The position numbers and the translations under genes are program-made. From contig JBBMOA010000017.1 in NCBI GenBank assembly GCA_037954235.1, forward strand, positions 25,557,027-25,621,026: a stretch of 64,000 nt of DNA. The letters run 5' to 3'. Shown here in pieces: positions 48,011 through 59,500 of this stretch. This stretch comes from Aulostomus chinensis (lineage: Eukaryota; Chordata; Actinopteri; Syngnathiformes; Aulostomidae). The stretch's first letter is position 1; the number at the start of each line of letters is the position of its first letter. The notes beneath the pieces are model-generated. The model ran no database searches and was not told the DNA's origin. It saw only the letters and a program-made list of their open reading frames with translations.

Positions 48011-48110
48011 CCATTGGACAGTTCCTGACATGCCATTTTTTTCCTACTGGTGGATTTCGTGACTGGCGTCGTCCCGAACCCGGAAGAGATGTTAACTGGC
48101 CGTCAGCCAG
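48011..48110 (+). promoter_or_regulatory. Putative bltp1 promoter and non-coding first exon
   Basis: An inverted CCAAT box (ATTGG, 48013-48017) and an ETS-type CCCGGAAG (48079-48086) precede a strong splice donor, CCAG|GTAAAT, after 48110. The next acceptor in a suitable place is TTTTGTAG at 50401, just ahead of the bltp1 start codon. I infer a TATA-less promoter and a 5' UTR exon ending at 48110; this is not proven by the sequence. Confidence 0.4.
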
Positions 48111-50401
48111 GTAAATATTCAACAGAGGATGCTAGCTCTCCCGTGTCTGACGCCGTAAAAGGACGGTAACTCTCGAGTAACTGGAGCAAACATGAAACCA
48201 CATGATTTACCGAGGGAATCGAGGTACTGCACCAGAATTACATTGTTTACTTTTACAGGCTGTGAAAAGAAAATGCTTGGAGCGCGGCCCGCTGTTATTA
48301 GCTTGCTAGCCAACCTCGGGGTTAGCTGTTAGCTCAATATCTGCATTATCCAGGAGCTAACGTCATTAGCAAAGATGCTGGCGGCTGTGCTGGATTAGGC
48401 AGTATTCACCGGGAGTCACGTTAGAACAGGACAAGCAATGTCACAGCAAAAATCAGGCAAAAATTAGGTTGGTCGCCCCCGTGGGAGGATCACGCTCAGG
48501 TCAGAAATTACAGAGGATTTGGGATGAGCTGGGCGAGCTCCAGCTGTGCTTCCACACCAATATCTCCGCCAGTCGAAATTTCTCACGCCGGGCTGTGTTG
48601 AAGCTTGGCTGGAAGTCATCAGCTGGTAGAAGACTGTCAGAGGAAAGACTGGGAGTTTCACCAGTTAGGGATGGAAACAAAGTCCAGCTCAGTTCTTGTA
48701 GGTGTCCGTTTGCCTGAGTACATGACCAGATTGAAACACCAGCAGGTATTGTTGTTAGGTTTCAGTTGATCAGGCTGTTAACACCGTGTTCATGTTGATG
48801 ACCAGCAAACTCATTTAACGCCATTGTCAGATTTCGGTGTGAGGAACAGAAGAACCAGCAGGTCAGCTTTCCTGCAGCCTGGTGATGATGTGGAGTCTTC
48901 AGTGGCAAACATGGCAGCACGGAGAGCAACAGTCGCCCGACACTGACACTCATTAGTTTCAGTCTGGATGATTGTTGTCCTCGGTGTGGTGTTATGGCGT
49001 CTGTCTGTCTGTCTGCAGGCCAAACCTGAAAACACTGAAGGAAATTGCAGTGAGTCACTGAAGGTGTAGCCTTTGTTCATCTCATGGTTCAGGAAGAGTG
49101 TGAGGCAACCACCTGAACCTGTTGTCCAATGATGACAGTCACACGGACAACAATAACAGGAAGTGTGTCGGCGTCATCAACACTGCAAACCTCAACGCTC
49201 TTCTCTGATTTTTCTCCGTTTGGCTCTTTATTGCCTTTTATTGCTGGAAAGTGTTACGTGTCAGATCAGGTCAGGTGCACTGGCGCCTCGGTGCACACAG
49301 AGGGACACTTGTCATGGTTGGAGCCCAGCTGGTGGAGGTAACACACAAGTACACACTCTGGGAGAAGAATCGTGGTGATGTGAGCCCTCAGGTTTGACTT
49401 GTGGTGCGGTCAAACACCTTTCTGACCATAAGACATCCAGGTCTTCCGTTTAGTGCAGAAAGTCAGATTTTACATATCATGACATATAAAATGATGTAAA
49501 AATGTGGTCTGTGATGCACATTACACCTCTGGTTGTACAACCAACGTGATTTAAGGCGGATTAGATGTGGATTTGTGTTTGTGTGTAACAGCACTCCAAG
49601 GTTTTGACCCCTAAGCACACAGACACACAAACACACGCAGACATACGCACACACTCTCACACAAAGATACAGTAATCCTTGTTAAAGCAAAGTCCAGGGA
49701 ATGCAGTGAAAGTAGTTGCACATAGAGGTAACAATAGCTGCGTGTTCCAAGTATGAAACGAAAACAGTTTATAGCAGCAGAGTCGGCTCAGCCAGTCCTG
49801 ATGGGGGGGTGTCTGGTGAGCAGAGGGTTTGTTGGTCTTTTAGTAGCAGTAACAGCAGCAGCGGTTCCGAGCGGCATATTTAGTTTAACTATGAGATGAA
49901 ACTATTTTTTTCTGGCGTTGCTAAAAGTGTGGCTCAAATCAACCTGCAGCTTCTGTGCATTAAAATCAGGGACTGACCAATCATCAGTTGGCTGGTCATT
50001 GGGTTCACGGCATTTTAGCTACGATGCATTGGCGTTGGCTGGAGGACTCGGTCACGTAACGTGTGTCTTTTTTGGTTTTATTTTTCAATGTATTTAAAGT
50101 GCAATTTTGGAGAAAAATATATCGTTAATATATGAAGCACTTCTCAAAGTGAAGACAGCTTTGTGTTGGAGTTTGCAGGACTGTACGTTTTTGAGCAGAA
50201 CTTTTAAGATTTACTGCAACTGAATATCAGCCAGAAGAATCCGTTTCCCCCCTCGACTGACTCATAATTGGTTTGGCCCTGAAAAAGCAATTTCACTCCA
50301 TCCCTAACTGAAATAAAGTCTTTTCAAATATCCACAACTTCATCCTGTAACTTAGATCCATACATTTCCTTTTCTGTCTAAGTTTGTGGTGTCTTTTGTA
50401 G
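48111..50401 (+). other. Putative bltp1 intron in the 5' UTR
   Basis: 2.3 kb without recognisable coding or family repeats, bounded by donor GTAAAT and acceptor TTTTGTAG. Its status as an intron depends on the inferred non-coding first exon. Confidence 0.4.
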
Positions 50402-50428
50402 TGGACATCAGACTGAGAGCCTGTAGCC

Positions 50429-50534
50429 ATGGAGGGGCTTGGTTCCAAGAACAATGAGAGCACCTTCCCCACCTTGGATGATCTCGATAACTTTCTGAAC
50501 CAGCACAACTCCAACTTCATCTGGCTTCTCGTGG
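50429..50534 (+). CDS. bltp1: bltp1 coding exon 1 (residues 1-35)
   Basis: The exon probably starts at 50402. ATG in the context GTAGCCATGG; it codes to HNSNFIWLLV and ends with the first base of the next Ala codon at donor GTAAGT. Confidence 0.93.
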
Positions 50535-53500
50535 GTAAGTGATCCGTCTCTGCTGTGTGGAACAGGTCCACAACAGTGGAGTAGCTTTGGATGTGAGCTC
50601 AAGTTGCATTTCAGTCAGACAGCAGTTAGAAGCTGCATCTCCTTTGATATAAATGAACGTCTGACACATCCTAAGCCCTGTCGAAGCGAATGCTCCCAAT
50701 GGTAATGAAGCTCATCCGAGTTTGTGTCTGTGTTGACGAGGAGTGGACGCGAGTCATCGCCCCGTCTACTCAAAACCTGTCTCACTCACAGGCTGTTTTC
50801 TAGTCGACACGTTAAAGCCATTTAGCAGCGAGTTGGTCCGTTTAGGAGCAGTCGTATTTACGTCCCATGTTACCGTGTGAACACGCACGTCTGAGGTCAG
50901 GATCGGGTCTTTTGTATTTCATGAGCTCCCTCTAGTCTTTCTTTCAACTCCTGAACACATTTGCGGAGGGTTTCCTGGCGTTGATTGGCTCCGCCCTCAC
51001 TGCCCTGTTTGCTGTTTCTCACAAACACAGTGACAACAGAACCAGCTGGGATTACCATGGAAACCTGCACTCTTGCAGTTGATGAGACTCAAAGGTTCAG
51101 GTGTAGATCTCAGGAGGCCAACGGTACCGAGCTTCCTCTTCCTCCAACTTGAAAATAGTTCACGTGGGGAGGAGCTGAAACAGAGCAGCAGTAAAGCCCA
51201 GCTGTCAGCCAGATATCTTCATTCACCAGGGCCATGACAACGAGCGCCGTCATTCATGTCACTGGGCTTAAGGCTCACATCAGGAAGAGCAGCATCCACT
51301 GCACCAGCAGGCCCAGAACGTGTGTGATAGAAGAGTTCGACTTCTTTCACAGACACGAGGGATTAAAAGGAACGCTGGGCAACCTGTTCTCACTCTTCAG
51401 TCTCAGCAAAGGGATTCTTCACCCAATTTTGCCTCTCTAATGTGTGTCTAATGCAGAAAGAGCCAGAAATGTATATTGAGCTTGAAGCTAATGGAGAGTG
51501 ACTGCTAACAACGGGTAAACCGTACAAAAACGTCTGTTTACAAACTCTAAATCATTGTCCTGTACAATCCACATGTTCTTAATCCAGCTGTGTGATCAGT
51601 AATCCAGACACACTGATTTGAGATAATAACTAGAACCCTTCTGGTTCTGTGAACGAGCACAAGTGAGTTGGTTCAGCTAAACGTGCCGGCTGGTTGTGCT
51701 CAAGACTCCTGTGAATGAGGACCAAACCAGAAGAGTTTGAGTTTGTTAGACCCCTTTCACACTGAGAAACGCGTATCAATGCAGGTTTTTGGACCCGCGT
51801 TTGCTCGGCATCAGGGCTCATCCAAGCTTCCAGAAGACCCGGGTCTGAACTCCCGCTGCGAGGCTGCGTGCCTGTGTTTTTCTCTGTCATACGTCATCGC
51901 GCTGACAACGTCATCATTTCACATGACCGTGCGCCGGAACACAGAGGTAAACAAGCGTCAACATGGATGTCGCCAAGTAGAACGTTAGCGATGTCGTTGT
52001 GTGCTTTGCAATGTTGTCTCTTTTGCAAAGCACACAAACTCGGCGCAGACTGGAAAATGTCTGAGCGCTAACGCTGCGAAGGGGGATGGAGTTTTGGGCG
52101 AGTCTGGAAGGGAGCCGAAGAAGCTACAGGCAAAGCCTGACAGGCGGCACAGTGACAAAATCAGGATGCGACAGGAAGGTCGTGTGAAACCTAGCCTCAA
52201 GCTAGATATGCGTGGCTGGTTCTGCCTGCATTCTGGAGTCAGGAGCAATGCAGGAGGGGAAAATATATCTTCGTCTCATCTCAAGACTTCTTTTAATGAG
52301 AACTTGAAGGACAAAGTACTTCTCTTGGCTGAAGTATCACTTTAAGGCTTTTTGTTCACGTCCATACCCAAACACTTTAATGATGTTGGTTCTCCTGCGT
52401 GTGGCTCACAGATGTAAACAGAGACGAGACTCAGTTGTGTTGTTTGTTGCCTCCAGCCACCATTCTGTCCTGTGGATGGATCATCTACTTAACTTATTAC
52501 AACTCCCGCAACATCGGGCTCATCCTCACCCTCATCATCAACAGACTCTTCAAGGATGGCTACATTCATATCGGTGAGTTCATCAGCAGCTTTGTCACCA
52601 TGATGAAAAGGGAGGGGGATCGCTGCCAGAGCTCTCAGTTCAAGGCGTTCGCTCGCTCTGCTGAATATTTCATGACGCGCCAGGTTCCCTCAGTGATTAT
52701 CCTCGCACAGTCACAACAGCAAACTGCAACCAGCACCAGATTGGATTTCTCTGTATAAATGGAGCACAAGAAGTGTGACTCTATTATTTTTCAGCAGAAT
52801 GATCAGCTCCTTAACAAACATGTCAGCTCCTTCCTGGGAGAGTTGCTGCTGCATTTGCTGCTCTTTATGATACAAGTAGAGCACACTCCCTACACCAGTA
52901 TGTTATAATGCATGTTGAGGACTTCATCAGCCAAGTTAAACTGCATCGCTGGCACAGCAGCACCTGAGGCCAATTGGCTACAAGTAACAAGACTTGACTA
53001 TCTGGAAAAAATATCCAATAGTGATTAAATTGACTGCAATTGCAATTTGTGGTTTGCAATGTTAGAGGGAATTTGAATTTGACTTCATCATTCTCATTTT
53101 ATTGGAAAACCCTGTGTGTTTTGGCGGAGCTCTTTGTGCCTGCAGCACCACAACATTCCATTTAAAATGGTATTTGAAACACAGTCAGACTTCAAACAAG
53201 TATCGGGCTCCCTGCAATGGGAAAAATTGCAGTACATCATACTTCATTTCAAAATGGATTAACAGGCCAATCATTGTTGATGGCATCAGTGGCCGCCCAG
53301 CTCCACCCAAGCCTCGCCTTCTTTGGGAGGACGAGGATGCAGTGAATATGCGTTTTCCCAATGTTGTTTCAGAAGAATGAGATGTTGTCTTTTCATGTCC
53401 TGTGTCTCTCACAGGCATTTCTAGTTTTCAGAATGCACAAGTGTGACATGTAAGCTTGTTTCTATACAGATCCCAACATTGGTAAACATTGGCTCGTGGC

Positions 53501-56500
53501 CACAATTGGCTCTGGACGACCAACGCAACGGTGGAAATATTGCGCACTGAGGAAACATTCAAATCCTAATAAAAGCGTCTTCACCTGTGTACACATTCAC
53601 CTTCTTGTCTCTCGCTGAATTGAATAAAACATTCGAGATTATACTGCAAAAGCTTTGTGCTACACAACAGAAGAAAACCTTCATGGCAAATGGCATTTTG
53701 GCATTCTCACACACACGCACACACACACACACACACGTGCGCGCGCGGCTGCTGTGTGTGGAGCGGGTTTGTACACGCTCAAAGGTGTGTCTCCTCGACA
53801 CTCAGATATGTTGAATTCCTGCGTCGACGATGAGAGGGAAGCGCTGACCAAAACCGTGGCCCACTTACACTTCCTGTCTTCAGTCACTCTGTCAGCGGAA
53901 ACGTTAAAAATACCACAAACGCAAGGAAGTGCCGGCTGCTGGAATGTTGATAGTAAAACCACTGTGGGTTTTCTCTCTGTTGGCATGAAATAAAAGCAGT
54001 TGTTAAAAGCTCAAAGATGAATGAGAAGAGATAATGATTTTTTCCTCATCTCTTCTGCTCGGTGACGACCTGAGTCCTACTTATTATACAATTACATCCT
54101 AATTAAGATCTTTGATTCCGTGATAAGACCGACAGGGGGATTAAATGTCCCAGCAGCATGGACAGTTTTAATTTTTTAAAACTGAGATTATATAACCCTC
54201 GCCGTTCTGCTTCTGACTCCAGTATCAGAAACGCCTGGGTTGCTGGGTAGATATGTGGCCTTGGCATTGGCGAGCCTGCACTGATTTGATAGTACATCGT
54301 TAATTAACCCTGATGGGACCCTGCTACTCGTGGTTTGCTCAGTTTTCTCTGACTATCAATTACTGGAAAGTTGTTCTTCTCCACTGCTCTAAACCGGCAC
54401 AGGAAGCTGTTCTTTGCTGCCACAGAAAACTAAAACTTTAGAGCGGTGAGGAAGAGTGGATCAGTGGATCGATGCCATTGTTTGATACTCACACTCCTCG
54501 TCTTCCTCGTCGCCCTCGTCCACAGGCTCCTTCTCCTTCTCCGTGCTGTCAGGGAAAGTCATGTTCAGAGACGTCTACTACATCAACCAGGACATGTCGA
54601 TCAGGTGAGCTGACCTCTCGCTGCATCTTCAGGTCTGCTCTGTTGTAACCTAATAATCTATAATCAGTCTGATCGCTGATTGATTTGTTATCCTCTGGCG
54701 TGACAGGATACAGGATGGCTTCCTCATATTCCGTTGGTGGAAAATGTACAACCCCAAACAGAAGCAGCACGGTGAGTGATGGGTAGCTTCCCCTGAGACA
54801 TTCCTCTCTGGAGGAAGTCTCTTCAGGTCATTGTGGCCTTGAGATCCCATGAGATCTCATGGGATCTCAAGGGATCTCAAGGGATCTCATGAGATCACAC
54901 CTACTTTGAGCAGAGACCCATGAAAATTCGCCACAACAAATGAATGCAAAGTAACAAACTTTGTGAGTTTTCACAACTCGTCGCTGAAAGTTGATTTTCA
55001 TTTTGTGAATGAAGATTTCCTCTCATAAAGAGAAGACCCCTGCATACAATGTGATTTATTCCAAAAGTAGAAGAAGAAATTTGTCTCTGTTAGCAACCGG
55101 TCTGCTCACGGCAACAGGAAGTGCGTTTGCAGGAAATGTGGCTCCATCGACGGAGGGGTTTCTCAACAGGGTTTGCAACCAACCTTTATTTTCATCATGA
55201 ATCAATGAATTGTTCAGTCAAGAAAATTTAAAAACTGCTCATCACCAGAGTTTTGCTCTCAAGTTGCTTCCTTTGTCCGTCCAGGAATCCAAAACCCAAA
55301 CGTGGACGTGGGTTCCTCTCCATTTTTATTTGCATGGGCAGTTTTAAGGGGGCAGCGTCATCAGGTCTTTTGTTTTTGGGAGGTTCCCTCTAACTCTGAT
55401 GAAACGTCTTCCTTACGTCACCAGACCCAAAGGCAGAGACCAGGCTTTACGTCACGGTTAACGGCTTTGAGTTTCACGTCTACAATCGGACCGACCTCTA
55501 CGCCCGCCTGCAGGAGACGTTCGGCCTGGAGCCCACCCTCATCACACCCAAGAAGGACGAGGGCCGGGACGACAGAAACAAGACCCTGGAAAGGTCAGAC
55601 CTCACAATTGCAGCATCTCTTCAGGAACATCTTAGCAGGGTTGGGCTGAGTGACCGAACACTAAAACCAAACAAAACCTTAAAAGAAAAAAGAACAACTG
55701 ACCATTTAGTCCAAAGTTCCTTTTTATCATTGGTATTTTTATTGGGTACATCCCTACTGGCCACTGTGCTGTACTCCTGGCCACTGTGCTGTACTCCTGG
55801 CCACTGTGCTGTACTCCTGGCCACTGTGCTGTACTCCTGGCCACTGTGCTGTACTCCTGGCCACTGTGCTGTACTCCTGGCCACTGTGCTGTACTCCTGG
55901 CCACTGTGGTGTACTCCTGGCCACTGTGCTGTACTCCTGGCCACTGTGCTGTACTCCTGGCCACTGTGCTGTACTCCTGGCCACTGTGGTGTACTCCTGG
56001 CCACTGTGCTGTACTCCTGGCCACTGTGCTGTACTCCTGGCCACTGTGCTGTACTCCTGGCCACTGTGCTGTACTCCTGGCCACTGTGCTGTACTCCTGG
56101 CCACTGTGCTGTACTCCTGGCCACTGTGCTGTACTCCTGGCCACTGTGCTGTACTCCTGGCCACTGTGCTGTACTCCTGGCCACTGTGCTGTACTCCTGG
56201 CCACTGTGCTGTACTACTGGCCACTGTGGTGTACTAACCCTTAGAGTAGCTGAACACCTCCCACCCACCTTAAAGCCCTTGACGGAGATCAAACCAGGGT
56301 GGCAGAATTTGCTGCTACTTTAGCTCACAAAACTCGAGAGCGTGGCTCTGGTTTTAAGGGTTTAAACATGAATTTGCTCACAAATATTCTAAACTGCTCA
56401 TTTATCCGTTGTACTGCTATGCTGTAGCTCCAGATGTATTTGGGGAAAGTAGTATTTGTTTGCAGTAGATGCTGGTAAAGGTTAGTTCAAGCTATTTGAG

Positions 56501-59500
56501 ACTGAGAAAACGCTGAAGCTGCAACTGTGAAGCAGGTGTGGTTGAGCTGGTGCTGCTGCACACAGACATGGAGGGATGAGTCCTCACTTGCCTCACAGTG
56601 GGATTCAAATCCACCATGATTCTCGGGGTGTGGCGTCCTTGGTTGCTTCTAGTACTGCACATGGCAGCTTTGTTGGATGCATAAAATCAATTTTTGACTT
56701 TTTATGAATTGATGTCAAGCCGCGAACATCGTGATGCATCTTAGAATTAAGACGGTTCAGCACCTAGTCGGGAGGTTCTCTCTTAACTACCACAGCACGC
56801 TTGTCACCAGCACAGCAGGGGGTGTGAAACGTGTTTGGAAATGCCAAAAAAAAAAGCTATTACAATTGATAGATGAGTGGAAGAGGAAGGACAACAGGCT
56901 GCACCCCTTTTTCTCACAGTTATCATCAAAGCAACAGCAGTGCTGTTACCATTCCCTGCTGACAGCCATGTTAGCTGCACTGACTCACAATGAACTCCTC
57001 CCTAACTGCTGCGTGACTCCGTGACTCTCTGTCCCTCTGTAGTGTGAACATCAAAGCTGAGAGCCCGGACCCCTCGTCATCCTGGCGTTCCCTCATTCCT
57101 GTTATCAAAGTTAACATCAGCACGGTGAGTCCCCCATCAGAGCGCCACTGACGGAGGTGCAGCTCCACCAACGGTGTATTTGCTGGACTAGAACACACAC
57201 GGTAATTGCGCACATGTGTTTGCATCATTGAAGGGCCGTTTGGCATTTGGGAACCACCACCTCCCCCAGACTCTGTGTGTGAACTTTGAGGATGCCTTCC
57301 TGACCTACGCCACCAAGCCTCCGTCCAGCCACCTGGACCAGTACATGCACATCGTCAAAGGCTCGCTGGAGAACGTGCGCGTCATGCTGGTTCCCAGTCC
57401 GCGCTACGTGGGCATGCAGAATGATGAGTAAGGCCATGTGATATCTGCTGCTTTCAAGAGTTTCTGCTTTTCAAATTCGTAGGTGAATTCCAAATGAAAG
57501 TAATTTTGCTGATTAGGGAGCTGATGGTTAACTTAACGGAATGAATGGTCGTGGGTGGGAAGCGTTCGCGTGCCCTCATTGAGAGATTTCAATTTTAGAA
57601 TCAGATCCAGAGCAGGAAGAGACGGCTCTTGTGATGGCCAGTAACCCTTTGCATAAACACACCAATTTTTGTGAAAAAGCATTACGATTTACAGATTTAT
57701 ATTAAATGTTGTTGTTTGAAAAGCATTTCCCCCTAAACACTTATTGTGGGTAATGTTGTTGCCTGAGGAGAAGTTCAAAACATCTCCCACCTGTCATTCT
57801 GCAGTGCAGTGTGGAACTGTTGAATATGAGATGAGTTTTCTCTCCCGATTTATCCTGCAGTTTATGGGATGAGGCTCTTAAATGTGAGATTCTCTCTGTA
57901 TTTGAACAAACAAACCCGGAGAAGAGCCCGAACAGAACTGGATTATCAGCAAATATTCTGTATTTACGTTATGCAAAATAGTTTGATTGCTATATTGAGC
58001 GCTATATTTGTAAAGCTCACTTTTGTGACATGTACATATAAACAGCCTTTTAATGTTGAAGCAGCAGAGCTCGTATCAACACCACGCCATTGGAAACTCT
58101 TATATACCTATGAGAATGCATTTCAGATATTTTGCATGTTAATTGCAAATCAGAATTATAATTTCTGGAATAAGGCAATCGTGGTTGATAGCTGGAGCCT
58201 CCCTGCTCTGGGATTTGATATACTTGGATATTTTCTATATTCGATACATATATTTAAGATATTCAACTCCAAATGTTGGTGACGTTCTCAACTTTTCCAG
58301 CTGGCAGCCTCAACTGTGCTGCATAATTCAATAAAGTATTATCTGCACTTACACTTAATGAAACGACATGGAGGGTAAAAATGTATTAACCCTCCAGGAT
58401 TAAAGAGCCTCTCTCAACTTGGCAACGCTTGAAAAGCAATCTAGGATTTCAACCTCCAACAGTCCTTGAGGAGTCTTAAGGCTTTTCTGAAACGTCCAGT
58501 GAGATGAGGAGAAATAATGCAAGCAGAAGGCCGTCGCACGTAAAAGTGTAAGTGTATCCGTGTCAAGGTTGCGCTACGGCGAGCTCTGATGATTTAATTT
58601 GCTCTTTGGAAGCGCCTGAAGTGGAGCCGGAGAGGTTGTGACACCTCCAGGAGTTTCCTCACCCTCTCATGATCCTGATTCTAGTGAGAAAAAAGTAAAC
58701 AGCCTCCGCATGAAAACGGACTTTTTCTTCTCTAGACCCCCAAGACTGATGGGCGAAGGCTTTGTGGTCATGCAGTCCAACGATGTCGACATCTATTATT
58801 ATCAAGATGAGCCTGGTACGTACACACACACACACACACACACGTGCAATGCAAAATATAAGAACAGGCCTGTACTAGGAGACCTCCACTGAGGTCCATG
58901 CAATGTTTACGGAGTGGAACTCTGTGAGTGACTCTTCTCTGCACGAGCAGGGAGTTCATACTCCAGATCAGAGTTGTTCCTGATGAAAGGCTGAATCCCA
59001 ACAGTGACATCAATTCAGATAGAAGTTAGAGTAACATGGCTTTCCATCAAGTGTTCCTCACTACAGACACGAGAGCAGCAAGTGAACCAGCTGATCCGAT
59101 CGTGCTGCCACCATCAAATGCAGTCCAAGCGAGAGTTACCGGTTAGTCTGGTTTACCCAAAGAATGCTGCTGGTAAAAGCTCATCATTGGTGGACTGTTT
59201 CAGGCGACGTCCTGCCCTCTTTCTGCGCGTTGCTACGTCAAAGAACAAAAGTTAAGCTCGAGCTGTGACATCCGTTTATAGAGACTGTAACTTCCAATAT
59301 GAGTGAAGAGTGAAAAAGGGTTCATCAAACCTCGGAAATGTCACAGAATTCAAAAATAGTCATTCCCAGGCCTAAAATGTTTTAACCTAATATAAAAAAA
59401 AATGTTTTGTAAAAATCAATGTGCTTCATAAATACCTGAGTGTGTGGGGCAGTTGAGAGGTGCTGAAAAAAACCTCCACTGGTTCACGGCGATTTACTCC

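Noticed and set aside
48011..50401. A separate small gene between c9orf72 and bltp1
   Set aside because: Open frames here are short and unrelated to known proteins; the promoter-like signals and donor at 48110 fit a bltp1 5' UTR exon better.
19581..56237. CRISPR-like regularly repeated arrays
   Set aside because: The units are contiguous with no spacers, and the genome is a vertebrate; these are minisatellites.
55621..56323. Open frames of 140-220 codons with WPGVQHSGQEYSTVAR-type repeats on both strands
   Set aside because: They are translations of the 20-bp minisatellite inside a bltp1 intron; three units make 60 bp and keep the frame open.
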